DNA from: Muscardinus avellanarius
Lineage: Eukaryota; Chordata; Mammalia; Rodentia; Gliridae
Assembly: GCA_963383645.1 (NCBI GenBank)
Contig: OY726569.1
Location: 33,133,592 to 33,197,591, forward strand
Reading direction: 5' to 3'
DNA length: 64,000 nt
In this document: piece after piece, positions 34,890-45,739 of the stretch
Layout of the letters: each line of letters opens with the position of its first letter
Position numbering within the stretch: the stretch's first letter is position 1
Made by a program: the position numbers and the translations under genes
The notes under the pieces: model-generated
Database searches by the model: none
Told to the model about the DNA's origin: nothing
The model's input: only the letters and a program-made list of their open reading frames with translations

Positions 34890-35460
34890 TTTTTTTTAGA
34901 ATCCTCAAAACTTTTTCATAATGGCTCTACTCATTGATATTTCTACCATCAGTGTGCAAGGGTTCCCATTGCTATATATCCTCTTGTTCAGCTATTCTTA
35001 CTGGGGTGAAGATCATCCTAATGTGATTTTAATTTGCATTTCTGTGATGATTAATGATGTTGAGCATTCTTCCATGTTCTTGTTCATTTGTATGCTGTAT
35101 TTGAGGAATGTACTTCTAGGTCTAATGTCCATCTTTCAATCAGGTTGCTTGTTTGGTGTTGTTGAGTTTTGGATCTTCTTATGTATTCTGGAAATTAATC
35201 TCTTGTCAAATGTAAACTTATACAAACTTTCTCCCATTCTATATCTTCTTTCTTTACACAGTTGATTGTTTGATATAATCCTAAATTGCTTATTTGTGCA
35301 TATCTAAGTTTTCTTCTATTTATTTTATAAATGTTTTATAATTTTTAATATAGAGAGTTTTCACGTTCATGGTCGTATCATTCCTAGGTATTCTATTTTA
35401 TTTTTTAGTTATTGTAACTGAGATTGCTTTCCTAATTTCACTTCCATGTAATTGACAGTG
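34890..35460 (-). mobile_element. Old L1 fragment (antisense ORF2 end and 3'UTR)
   Basis: The plus strand reads as antisense L1: CATCAGTGTGCAAGGGTTCCC, TATTCTTACTGGGGTGAAGATC, TTTGCATTTCTGTGATGATTAATGATG, GTCAAATGTAAACTTATAC and TCATTCCTAGGTATTCTATTTTA. More diverged than the L1s at 57-62 kb. Confidence 0.75.
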
Positions 35461-35551
35461 TGCATATAGATATGCTACTAACTATTTTTAAGCACAGAAA
35501 GACAATTATTTTATGGTCTTTTCACTCAGGTGTGGAATATTAAAAATCTGA

Positions 35552-35762
35552 TCTCAGCCAGGTGCGATGGCATTTGCCTGTAATTCCAATACTTGGGAGA
35601 GTGAGAAGGAAAATTGCAGGCTCAAGGCCAGCCTTATTAATTAGTAAGACCCTCAGCAATTTGTAGTCTTCTTTTTCCAAATTAAAAAAAATGAGTAGGA
35701 CTGTGGGTATAGCTCAGAGGTAAAGAATACCTGAGTTCAATCCCTTGTACAAAAAAAAAAGA
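35552..35762 (+). mobile_element. B1-dID SINE, old
   Basis: AGCCAGGTGCGATGGCATTTGCCTGTAATTCC...GGACTGTGGGTATAGCTCAGAGGTAAAGAATACC...CAATCCCTTGTAC and an A tail. The ID half keeps the original TAGCTCAGAGGTA box, so it is an early form. Probable duplication GATCTCA at both ends. Confidence 0.85.
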
Positions 35763-36360
35763 TAAATAAAAAGATCTCATGGAACTTAAAGGTAAAAGGT
35801 GGTTACTAGAGACAAGGGAGAGAAGTATAGAAAGAAGGAGGTAGGGGAAAGGTTGAGTAATAGTGCTAAGTTTCAGTTAAAGAGGAGTTATTCTATTGTA
35901 TAACAGGATGGCTTTCAAAAAGCTAGAAAACAAGATCTGTAAAATTGTTTCATCTTAAAAATGATAAAAGTTTGAGATCAATATGTTTAACCTAATTTAA
36001 ATGCTATACAGAGTATACATGTATCAAAATATCCCATATCACTGAATTAATATGTATACTTATGTTTTTATTAATCAGTTTAAAATAAGTTTATTTTCAC
36101 ACTTTTATCAGTGAATTATATTCTCCTGCAAATGCTTTCTTTTTTATCCTTTTCTTTATCTACCTCTACTTTGTTGCACAAGGTCTATGCAGTACACAAA
36201 CTTTCCCACCTCATTTTCTCTTGTCTATAATAACATGCATTTCCTCATTTGTGGACATGCAATCCCAGGGAATACTCTCCATGTCTCCTTTCACTCCTGC
36301 ATCTTTACAGTCTACTTTTTCTGAAAATGTAGTAGGATGGTCTTTTGAAATTAATGTTTA
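35763..36360. other. Non-repeat DNA
   Basis: Nothing recognised. Confidence 0.5.
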
Positions 36361-36364
36361 AGAA

Positions 36365-36468
36365 TTATAATAGTATTTTTTTTTTTTTTTTTTGCAGATC
36401 TAGGGATGGAACCCAGGGGAAATCGACATCCAAGCTACACCCCCGGCCTTATTTTTTATTCTTTTTAA
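36365..36468 (-). mobile_element. B1-dID SINE, ID-like half only
   Basis: T tail, then GATCTAGGGATGGAACCCAGGGGAAATCGACATCC...GCTACACCCCCGGCC. Cut in the linker by the next SINE; its 7SL half is not found afterwards. Confidence 0.85.
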
Positions 36469-36664
36469 TTTTTTTTTTGTGTGTGTGGTACTGGGGTTCC
36501 TGGGAGCCCTTCTACCTCCGGGCTACACTCCCAGACCTATTTTTTTATATTTTTATTTGGAAACAGGGTCTCTTAAGCCAGCACAGCTGGCTTCGAACCT
36601 GCGCAATCCTCCTGTCTCTACCTCCCAAGCACGGGGATTATAAGCGTGTGCCACCACGCCCAGC
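36469..36664 (-). mobile_element. B1-dID SINE, short subtype
   Basis: GTGGTACTGGGGTTCCTGGGAGCCCTTC...CACTCCCAGACC, shortened 7SL half (GGTCTCTTAAGCCAGCACAGCTGGCTTCGAACC), end CACCACGCCCAGC. It sits in the linker of the preceding SINE. Confidence 0.92.
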
Positions 36665-36704
36665 GCTCATAAAGGATTTTGATCTATAATTTTACATTAT
36701 TTTA

Positions 36705-36865
36705 TTGACTCTCTGGGCTATACTCTACTATACAGACCTATTTTATACTTTATTTGGAAAAAGGGTCTCACTAAGTTGCTGAGAGCCTAAGTAGCTGAGG
36801 TTGGCTTCGAACCTGTACAATCCTCCTGTCTCAGCCTTACAAGTGTGCGCCACCACGCCGGGCCA
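36705..36865 (-). mobile_element. B1-dID SINE, third in the stack
   Basis: CTCTGGGCTATACTCTACTATACAGACC, GAAAAAGGGTCTCACTAAGTTGCTGAGAGCC, AAGTGTGCGCCACCACGCCGGGCC. Its GGGATTACA block is shortened. Confidence 0.88.
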
Positions 36866-39520
36866 GAGCATATATTTAGATTGTTATGCTGGTGTTTCCC
36901 TGACCCTAATGAAAGGGTAGATACTAATAAATAGCAATGATGAAGTAATATATGCAAAACCCACATAGTTGATAATTTAAGAAAGATGGGATCATTATCC
37001 AGAGAAGCAAGAGGCCAGACTTTATCTTCCTAAAATGTTAGAGTAGCAGTGCTTTTCAAAACTACTTTTGTTTTAATCCTTTTTTCTTCTTGAATGATCT
37101 CACCGATACCTAAGAATGAAATCTCCACCTAAACATTGTTGACTTTAGAGCTCATGTCTAGAGTCAGCTTTTACTGTGCACTTGGGATTTCTCAAGCTAC
37201 TTAACTGGATAGTGTCACACGATTGTTCTACCAACATCTTCCTTATCATTGACTCTCAAAATCAGCTTTTTTTCCAAATATTTTCTATTGCCTTTGCCTC
37301 TGTCCTGATCTAGATCCTTACTGTATTTGATTATTATTCAATATCCAAAATTTCTCACCAGAATTATTTGTTATTTTACTTAATTTTTCTTCATCCGGCC
37401 CTCTAAATAACTTAGAAAATCTAAGCTGAATTAGTGCTTCTGACACTCACATAATATTGTGCAATTTTCATGCTTTAATTGCTTTAGTAGCCCCTTATGC
37501 CAATATAATAAATCATAAATTCACAGCATACCATGGCGAACTCCCTCAATGAAGTACTTTGCACTCCCCCCACCTTACCAAAGTACAAGCTGCTCAGCTA
37601 TCACTGTTCAGCTTCCCCTCCCACTTAGCTTTTCCAGGGCCTTTCTCAGTACCCAAAGAGCTCTCCAACTCGCATCGCATTAACAATTCAAAGAACATTC
37701 CTCATTCTCAGTCCTGATTCATTAGTACAGCCATCTCTTACTCCTCATGATATATTTGAGCTCCCTTTTATGCACCCAAGAATCTGGCACCATTAGTTAT
37801 CTCTTACCACTAACTTACACTGGTTTATCAGCTATTTTCTCACTAGATTGTACTATGTGAAGCAAAGGATCATGATCTTTTGACTTTTATTTGAACTATT
37901 AGGCATAATGGTTAGCCTATGGTATGGTCCAGGGCAGCGATGTTCTATCGCATTGGGAGCCACAGTGGTATTGGATGTATTTACAGCTTTAGTGAACTCT
38001 GGCCCAGTCACCACAATTTCAACTTGAGAAGTTGACCATTTGTGTGCTTTGCATGATTTATAGCAGAGGTTTATAATTATAGCATATAATATAAAATGTG
38101 ATTTTATTTGTCAAAAGAAAAAGAAAAAAATGAATGATTTCAGATGAAACAGGATTTTTTTATAATTCCTTTTATATAATTTTGTGATTACTTAACCTTG
38201 GGCCAATTACTGAACATTGAATCTTTATTTCTCAACATCTCTGCACTGAAGAATTGTTATGCAAACTAAAATTTAAAAAGATAATGCTTTTAGAGTTTAT
38301 GGCTGTATATTTTATCATTCTTCTATTAAGTGATGCTTTAAAGCACAGATGAGTTTGCAAACTGGATAAATAAATTATACCTACAAGATCTCTATTTATA
38401 AGAACTAGCCATACCGTAGGGTTTATACCTATCATAGAATCATACCATAGTGCTTCTTAGTGTTTTCTTGAACAATAATGCCATGGATAGGACTATGAAA
38501 ATAGTTAAATGTTTTCTATTTAAACATTTTAGTAGAAAAAGTTGAACAAGTATATTTACTATATAGATTTTGCAGCATCTTTTAAAATATACTAACACAT
38601 ATTGTTTTGTGACTCTCTAATGTGATCCACTACATAAAGTACTTTACTGAGGTATTTTAGCATAGAACTCGCCTCACTTATTTCTCATGAGGAAACTTTT
38701 TACATTGCACTGATATTCTTTTCCTATTAAATTGAGCTTGGGAAGCCATGTTTAATATCCACAATTTGTCTTTTAAAGAGCTCTAACTTATACCATTTCT
38801 CTTTGAATTTATCTCTAAGAAACAAGAGAAATTTAGTTAATATCCCTGGTCATCTTATTGGCATTGGACAGTAAAACTTTTTGTGATAATGAAAATGTTA
38901 TACAATACAGAAATCACTTGTCACACTCAGATATTAGAAGCTTGAAATATGTAGGTTGCATTTGAAGAGATAAATTTTTGTGGTATACTATTTTAATTGA
39001 TTTGAATTTAAATGGCTATCTGTGGCTGGTGTATATCTATAAAACATAACCCTTCTACTCAATTATTGTGTCATGATTAATTGCCACAAGTTACCTGCTA
39101 TTGTATGGAATGGATCACTTTTTCTTACTTTAACCTGAAAGTTTATTTATACACCAGTTTTTCTTAGTAACATTTTATAGTATTATCACTCAATTGTATC
39201 AAGACCATTTAATTTCCTGCCACTATCACTTCTTTGACAAAAAAGTTTATTACTCAATATGAATAAGAGCTTCCTGACACTTATTTGAAAAGAACCTTGT
39301 GCAGTTTCAGGGGTTTACCTTTTGTCTGACTTTATCAGGGATAGAAAAATAAATGTATTGTTGATTTCTCTATTTGTATTCATACTTATATAGATTTTGA
39401 TCCTATCTCTTTTATACCTTCACCTATTTGAATTGAAAGATTGCCACCATGTTTATGTATTAAATGTTTGTGTATATTATCTTGTAGAAGCATATTACTT
39501 TATACTGATTCAGGACAACA
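36866..39520. other. Non-repeat AT-rich DNA
   Basis: No repeat family, exon or RNA gene recognised over about 2.6 kb. Confidence 0.45.
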
Positions 39521-40319
39521 TATTTGATTTGCTTCTACTACTGTCATTAAAATGTGTAAGAAGGTGTTAATCTTTCTGGCTATTCTAGCATAGGATTGAT
39601 GTCCTGGAGTGGGGAGGGATGGATGGTAAACAAAAGCAAATATCATCATCTTTATACATCATTTGAATTTTATAATATTTTCTTGAAACTTTCCAACTCT
39701 GTATTATGGCTTCTACCCTTTTGCCTATTTGTACAGAATTATGCAATCTTGTAGAATGTAGGTAATATAAACATCTTTTTGCTAGTCTGTCTTCCTTTCT
39801 AATTCTATTAATACTATCTTTTGATAATGTCTAAAGGCCCAATTAAAATGTGTTATTTTATAAATTGCTTTCAGTGTCATATTTAAGAAGTCTTCACATA
39901 GCCCAATATATTAAGATTTTCTCTTGTATTAAATTATTCTTTTTAATAGTTACATTTGAATTCAGCTTTATATTTATTCCAATTTTGATGACTTAACTAT
40001 CATTTAGACAAAATATTTATAAATTTATTTTATTGCCTATGAGTTCTTATAAGCAAATATCATATTTAAATTATCTTTTTGTTTTGACTTGTAGATTAAT
40101 TCTACTGAGTTCAGAGAATATTCTTTGATTGCAATGGACATTTTTGATAATTTGAATAATTTTTATTTATCCACTGATGCTCTAAAGACCCTCTCTGTGT
40201 TAAGTTTTACAAAGTATTATTAATATAAGGACCCTATCTGTGTTAAGTTTTACAAAGTATTATGAATAATTGTCTCTTCAAATACTGCTTTTGACACTTC
40301 TCCTCTAGATTATCAATTT
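39521..40319 (-). mobile_element. Possible very old L1 fragment with local duplication
   Basis: TAGATTAATTCTACTGAGTTCAGAGAATATTC and its surroundings resemble antisense L1, but too weakly to be sure. A 43-bp tandem duplication sits at 40187-40272. Confidence 0.3.
40187..40272. repeat. 43-bp tandem duplication
   Basis: Two copies of a unit beginning GACCCTCTCTGTGTTAAG and GACCCTATCTGTGTTAAG, starting at 40187 and 40230, nearly identical over the unit. Confidence 0.9.
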
Positions 40320-41145
40320 TCTGTGTGTTAAAAATATTTAGGATTTTATTATTTTATTTTTATACTTTTATTGGTGCAATATTATCTCACATCACAATGC
40401 AGTTTATAGTGATAGTGACACAAAGGCACACAACTCTTGGCAGACTTTACCCCAGCTCTCTCTTCACTCTCCTTTCTCCCCATACAGGTCTTGATATTGG
40501 CATTGGTATTCTTATATATGTACATAAAGTCAATGGAAATGATTCCTTCGTTGATTCTCTCTCTCCCCTCTTTTTCCCCTAGACCATCTTCCTGGCTCCA
40601 CTGAACTTTCTCCTCCATATCTCTTTGGTATCACCATTACTCCCCAGCTTCTACATATGAGAGAAAATATATGATCCTTCACTCTCTGTGACTGCCTAAT
40701 TCTACATAAAATAATATTCTCCAAGTTCATCTATTTTCCTTCAAATAACACAATTTTGTTCTTCTTTATTGCTGAAATTCCATTGTGTGTATAAAAAATC
40801 ATTTGAAACCCATTCATGTTAAAAAAAAAAACCCTGTAGAAAATCAGGGTATAAGAAATTTACCTCAATATCATTAAGGCGATATACAATAAACCCAAAT
40901 ACAATATCATATTGAATGGGGAAAAATTATGGAAATTCCTTTTAAAATCATTTATACCCAAAAAACTCAACCAAAAGACTACTGGAGCTGATTAACCAAT
41001 TCAGCAAAGTACCAGGATACAAAATAAATCTAAAGAAATCAGTAGCCTTTTGATTTGCCAACCATGAATCCATGAAGAAAGAAATACAGAAAACAATCAC
41101 CCTGCACAAGAATCAACTTGAAATGGATCAAAAACATGAAAATTA

Positions 41146-41341
41146 GGCTGGGTGTGGTGGCACATGCTTGTAATCCCAGCACTTGGGAGGCTCAGACAGG
41201 AGGATTGCACAGGTTTGAAGCCAGCCTCAGCTACTTATTGAGGCTCTCAAAAACTTGGTGAGACTCTGTTTCCAAATAAAATAGAAAAGAGGTTTGGGAG
41301 TCTAGCCCAAAGATAGAAAGCCTCTGGGTTACATCCCCAGC

Positions 41342-41342
<1 letters not shown>
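41146..41342 (+). mobile_element. B1-dID SINE inserted in inverted L1
   Basis: GGCTGGGTGTGGTGGCACATGCTTGTAATCCC...GGTTTGGGAGTCTAGCCCAAAGATAG...CCCCAGCAA. The target duplication TGAAAATTAG is seen before it and after its CA tail. Confidence 0.93.

Positions 41343-41389
<47 letters not shown>
41343..41389. repeat. (CA)n microsatellite in a SINE tail
   Basis: About 23 CA units replace the A-rich tail; the SINE target duplication lies beyond it, so the array is part of the insertion or grew from its tail. Confidence 0.95.
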
Positions 41390-41390
<1 letters not shown>

Positions 41391-41567
41391 AAAACCCTGA
41401 AAATTAGATCAGAGACCTTGAAATTACTAAAGGAAGGTATAGGAATAACATTTGAACACATAGGTACATATAGAAATTTCCTCAAGAAGACCCTCAAAGA
41501 AATAAAAGTAAACACTAATATATGGTATTTCATTGAACTAAAATGTTTCTGTTCATCAAAGAAAACT

Positions 41568-43887
41568 TAGAGTCTATTATATTATTTCTTCTACTTTCAA
41601 TGAATTGAGCACTAAGAACAATCATTTCTTTCCCTCAATCCCTATAGCTCTACCTTCTCCTGATCATTAGGATCATTTATTCCTTGCAAGTTGATGACAT
41701 GTGTCTATGCCTACTGCTCTTTTCACATAAAGAGACCACATTAGGTGGCCAGATGATAGCACAGCTTAAGCTTAGTGGAATATTTCCTATTCTCCAGTGG
41801 GAAATGTTTGTTTCTAAAGCTAGAACTCTAAATTCATATTGCCCAGATAATGTGAATGTGAAATACAAATTCTCCCCAAAATTCAGAGTTTGATGGTAAT
41901 ATTGTGACTATTATTTTATTCTTGGTAATGAAACCCATGTTTTATTATGCCCATTTTAGACACAGAAGCTTAAAATGTCATTGATTCAGGGTAAATACTG
42001 AATCTTGAAAATGGTCTTTCCATTCTTTGCAGTTATGTTATTCTAGCTGGCAAATTAGTTCTTCATGAAAATATATTTTCATCACTTTGTCATGTCAACA
42101 CCTTCTAGATTTGAGATAGATATTAAAGTTTAAAAAAATCATCTGGTCCTTTATTCAACCTCATATCTTCTTTGCTGTAAAGTGGAGTTTTATGTGGGAA
42201 AATTGATACATTGTTGAAATAGATATGATTCCACTTTAGGCCTAAGATAAAACATATGTATTGATTCTACACAAGAAAAATAATTACACCTTTTCAATAT
42301 GGATATGATACAATATAATTAACTCACTATAGGTAACTGATCATACAATCAATAAATAATATCATATCAGGCGCTTACAATTAGTTTCCACTACTGTCTT
42401 AATTAACAGCATTATCTAGGTAAATTTCAGAAGTTGGCAATACATAGAGTCAGTTTCATACATAGTTTTTATTTCTTTTTTCATGGGTAAAGTATGTATG
42501 AGCTATTAAAGCAGTCCTGGGGTGGACAGTGACAGAAGTTCCCTAAAACTGATCAACCTAATTTAATGCATCTTCAATAGTAGATGTTTTTGGTTAGAAG
42601 TTTTTATCTGCTATGAAGATTTTAATATCTGCTGCCCTCTTTTCATAGATACATTTGTATGCATCCATATCAGACTTCTTTGTTTCTGTATTCCAACATT
42701 TTTCTTTCAAGTCTCCTGATCAACCAACCAAGCCATTTGTCATTGATGATAAGCACATATATATTCTTTCCTGGGGATCATTTCTTTTTCTACAAAATGG
42801 CAGCTCAATTGTCTTAACAATGAAAATCTCTTTCATTGGCAGGGGTGGTGGGTGAGGGTGGTTCACTTTCTGTATATTTTAACACAGCCCCACTTGAGGC
42901 ACTAGGACTTTAGCAGTACATATTTAGGTACCATACACTTACAAGTCCATCCATCTGTAACTTATACCTGGCCTTAATTTTCTGGTCCTAAAATACTGCT
43001 TCTTCTTCCATCATACTACAGGGAGGAGGTATGGTGCAATGGCACTTACTGTCATGAAGCTATGGACTACCTATTTTTGCAGATTGCCTGTGCTGTTTCT
43101 GCTTTCCCAATCCATTTTATAAAGCTCCTACTCCTACCCATCCTTAAGATTTGGTAAGTCTAAGAGAATTCATTATTTATAAAATGGTTTGATGCATGAT
43201 ATATTAATTCCCATGATTAGATACTTCATCATCACCAGGATACATTAGCTTTCAATACTTGTTTTTCAAATTATGCATAATTAATGATGAAGATAGTACA
43301 AGCTTCATCCAGAAGCCTATTAGTCTTTATTCAAATTATTTTATTGGTTGATATAGACATCTTATGACACCTTTTCCTACTATCAACACTTTTATCACCA
43401 TAGGATTTGAAGGAATATTAGATACAAATGGTAAGCTGTGCACACCATAGACTTAGTTTCCCTCAGAGTCCCTATAGATCCAGAGTCTCGTTCAAAAGTA
43501 ATAGCCTTTCATGACAATAAGTAATATAGTTAAAATAGTATTTCTAGGTATGCTGTATGTTGTATCTAAAACTTGAAAAGGCTTCCTTCTAAGTGATGGA
43601 ATGAACAAATATCAACATTTTATTTTTTTCTTGAAATCAAATGCTGTCACTAACTAAGCTATACAACATTTGCTTATTACTTATTTTAGATAAATTATAT
43701 CAGCATTTTCCAAATTATCAGATACCTAAAATCTTTACTGAAGTAGTAGGCTCTAGATTTTATATTTATATAAAATATATATCTTTTCTATCATTTGAGT
43801 TTCATGGATTTTACCAAAGGTGATGATGAACTTACCACTTCTTACACATCTGGCCTGATTGTCATCATGCCATTAATAAATGTGAAT
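41568..43887. other. Non-repeat DNA with one old MIR
   Basis: Apart from 41935-42005 nothing is recognised. No exon is supported. Confidence 0.45.
41935..42005 (-). mobile_element. MIR fragment
   Basis: TTTATTATGCCCATTTTAGACACAGAAGCTTAAAATG matches the complement of the MIR 3' region. Short and old. Confidence 0.5.
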
Positions 43888-43899
43888 AAATGTGATCTA
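43888..43899. repeat. Composite element target duplication, left copy
   Basis: AAATGTGATCTA, identical to 46095-46106. The preceding T/AAA context fits the L1 endonuclease preference. Confidence 0.92.
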
Positions 43900-44455
43900 G
43901 GTGGAAGGAAGATGGCAGTGGCCGTGGTTGCAGTGGTGATCGCAGCTGCCGAACAGGACAAGCATTTCTCAGGAAAGTCCTGGACACCAGATTTTGGTTT
44001 AATATCAGATTGGGATAATTTAAGGAGACACTTCCAGCTGCGACTTCCTTTCTAGAATACAGGAGAGAGTAGATAATGGTGGAATTAGAAGCAAGAGGAC
44101 AAGGAGGTACTAGCCACACAAGAAAAGTGATTTTTTGGAAGAACACCCCAGAAGGGATTAGAGAAAAGATCACTTCAGCTGTGCATGTTGGGGACTCTTA
44201 AAGACACACCTTGTAAGAAAAATGAGCTAGGCATGGTGGAGGGAGCTGAACCGCACATTCTGGGACATTTGTGTACCTGGCCGCCGCCCTCTTCTGTGCT
44301 GTGCTGGGGTCGCGGTGTGTCCAGAACAGCAGACCCTGCTCTATGTGGTGAGGCTGTGGCCTCCGCTCTTGGAAGGGAGATAAAATTTGTTGCTGCTGAG
44401 TGCTCAATCTCACATCCTCTTCAAAACACGCATACTGTCTTATTATTAAAAAAAA
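43900..44455 (+). promoter_or_regulatory. L1 5'UTR-like unit A
   Basis: Starts GGTGGAAGGAAGATGGCAGTGGCCG and ends in an A-run at 44447-44458. Its distal part (about 44240-44440: CCAGAACAGCAGACCCTGCTC, GGAAGGGAGATAAAATTTG) aligns with 45000-45130 of unit B. L1 5'UTRs carry internal Pol II promoters and an AAGATGG YY1 site at the start; promoter function here is inferred. Confidence 0.55.
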
Positions 44456-45140
44456 AAAATACTGGAGAGGGGCCAAGATGGTGGCAGTGGCAGCCAGGAC
44501 TCAGGAGATGCAGACAACTCTATCCAATTCACTGGGAACTTTTAGGAAAAACAAAACAAAACAAAACAAAAAACACCCAGTGAAGGGGGACTGTCCCTTC
44601 CACACATGCTTAAGAATTCTGGAGCAGAAGGAAGGTGGCGCCTGCGGAGTGCCGGGCAGGGCCAGGGGAGCAGCGGTGGGGCAGTGCAGAGGTGCAGGCG
44701 CTAGTGCTGGCAACAGAAGTGGAGGATATTATTTTGGAGAGGCAGAGACCTGATTCAATCTACCTTGATCTCCTGAAGAAACTGCACCAAAAGTAGAAAT
44801 TGGATGGGCAGACAGATCCAGTCCAGTCTACTTTGATCTTTTGAGGAAATCTCCCCAAAAGTAGCCTGACTGCACCTGCCACACATGCTTGAGAAATCTG
44901 GACAACATGCTAAGTGGCAAAAGGGTTTGGGGGGTATCAGAGGGAGCCCCGCATAGCTGGGATGGGCTTATTGTGCTTCTCTGCTCAGAGTAGGAGGCCA
45001 GAATGCACATGGAACAGCAAAGCCTGCTTTCTGAAGTGAAGCGGTGGACCTCTGCCTTTGAAGGGAAGACAACATTTATTGCCACTAGGTATTTGGGGTC
45101 CCAGGTTTTACAAAAGACATGTACTGCTTTCATATATATA
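44456..45140 (+). promoter_or_regulatory. L1 5'UTR-like unit B
   Basis: Begins TGGAGAGGGGCCAAGATGGTGGCAG, the clearest L1 5' start in the window, and repeats unit A distally (GGAACAGCAAAGCCTGCTTTC, GAAGGGAAGACAACATTTATTG). It also contains internal short repeats (CCACACATGCTTAAGAA and CCACACATGCTTGAGAA; two CTTTTGAGG/CTCCTGAAG...CCAAAAGTAG blocks). Confidence 0.55.
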
Positions 45141-45154
45141 TATATATGAAGAAC

Positions 45155-45322
45155 GCTGGGCATGGTGGCACACACTTGTAATCCCTGCACTTGGGAGGCA
45201 GAGACAGAAGGATCACGCAGGTTTGAGGCCAGCATTGCTGGCTTAAGAGACCCTATTTCATATATATATGAGATAGGTCTCCGGGAGTGTAGCCCGGAGA
45301 TAGAGGGGTTTCCAGGAACCCC

Positions 45323-45327
<5 letters not shown>
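45155..45327 (+). mobile_element. B1-dID SINE, short subtype, inside the composite
   Basis: GCTGGGCATGGTGGCACACACTTG..., CATTGCTGGCTTAAGAGACCC (short 7SL half), then GTCTCCGGGAGTGTAGCCCGGAG...GGAACCCCAGTAAC. No clear duplication flanks it. A (AT)n run lies both before it and within it, so insertion by recombination or as an original module is possible. Confidence 0.92.

Positions 45328-45369
<42 letters not shown>
45328..45369. repeat. (CA)n microsatellite in a SINE tail
   Basis: About 20 CA units directly after the SINE. Confidence 0.95.
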
Positions 45370-45376
<7 letters not shown>

Positions 45377-45442
45377 TAGGAAAAAGGTAACATCTGTAGA
45401 CGACCTGCCCATAGTGACAGAGACCAGAGCCCGATGGACAGC

Positions 45443-45739
45443 AAGGCCGGTGCCGGGGACTCTGAGGCCAGGATAAGAGCCTGCCGGGTGACTAGGCTGG
45501 CGCCGGGGCCAAGGAGGCTGGGATTGGAGCCTGTCCTGAGGCAAGGCTGGTGCTGGGGCCTCCGTCCGAGGTCAGGATTGAAGCCACCCAGGGGTGAGGC
45601 CGATGCCAGGGCCAGTGAGGCCGGGAGCGGAGCCTGCTGTGATGGAAGGCCAGTTCAGGGGACTTCCAGGCCGGGATCCGAGTCTGCCAGGTGGCCAGGC
45701 TGGTGCCGGGGCCTTCAGGAGTGGGACTGGAACTTGCAA
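45443..45739 (+). repeat. GC-rich minisatellite, ~51-bp unit, six copies
   Basis: Units begin near 45443, 45494, 45543, 45597, 45646 and 45697, each opening AAGGC(T/C)GGTGC(C/T)GGGGCC or a close variant and containing a GAGGCCGGGAT..GAGCCTGC core. The units are diverged. Much richer in GC and CpG than anything else in the window. Part of the composite element. Confidence 0.88.

Larger units (their letters stand above)
40340..41567 (-). mobile_element. L1 3' end with 5' inversion, SINE inserted
   Basis: 40340-40797 is L1 3'UTR and ORF2 end on the minus strand (ORF2 end readable at 40530-40730: MNLENIILCRIRQSQRVKDH). 40805-41567 is L1 ORF2 on the plus strand: RT region (GACTACTGGAGCTGATTAACC) with internal deletions, then GATGGATCAAAAAC and TCTGTTCATCAAAG. 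The polarity switch inside one element again fits twin priming. In L1 coordinates about 600 bp is missing between the two halves. A SINE with a (CA)n tail splits the inverted half. Confidence 0.75.

Noticed and set aside
34921..35265. 114-aa hydrophobic frame resembling a membrane protein
   Set aside because: It is the antisense of an old L1 ORF2; antisense L1 often yields hydrophobic frames.
44185..44583. CpG-bearing GC-rich stretch as a host promoter/CpG island
   Set aside because: It lies inside the composite retroelement between matching target duplications, so it arrived by retrotransposition; no host exon follows.
44828..45544. 238-aa minus-strand open frame
   Set aside because: It crosses a SINE, a CA repeat (run of Val/Cys) and the GC-rich minisatellite. 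High GC lowers stop frequency; no domain or conserved motif is visible.
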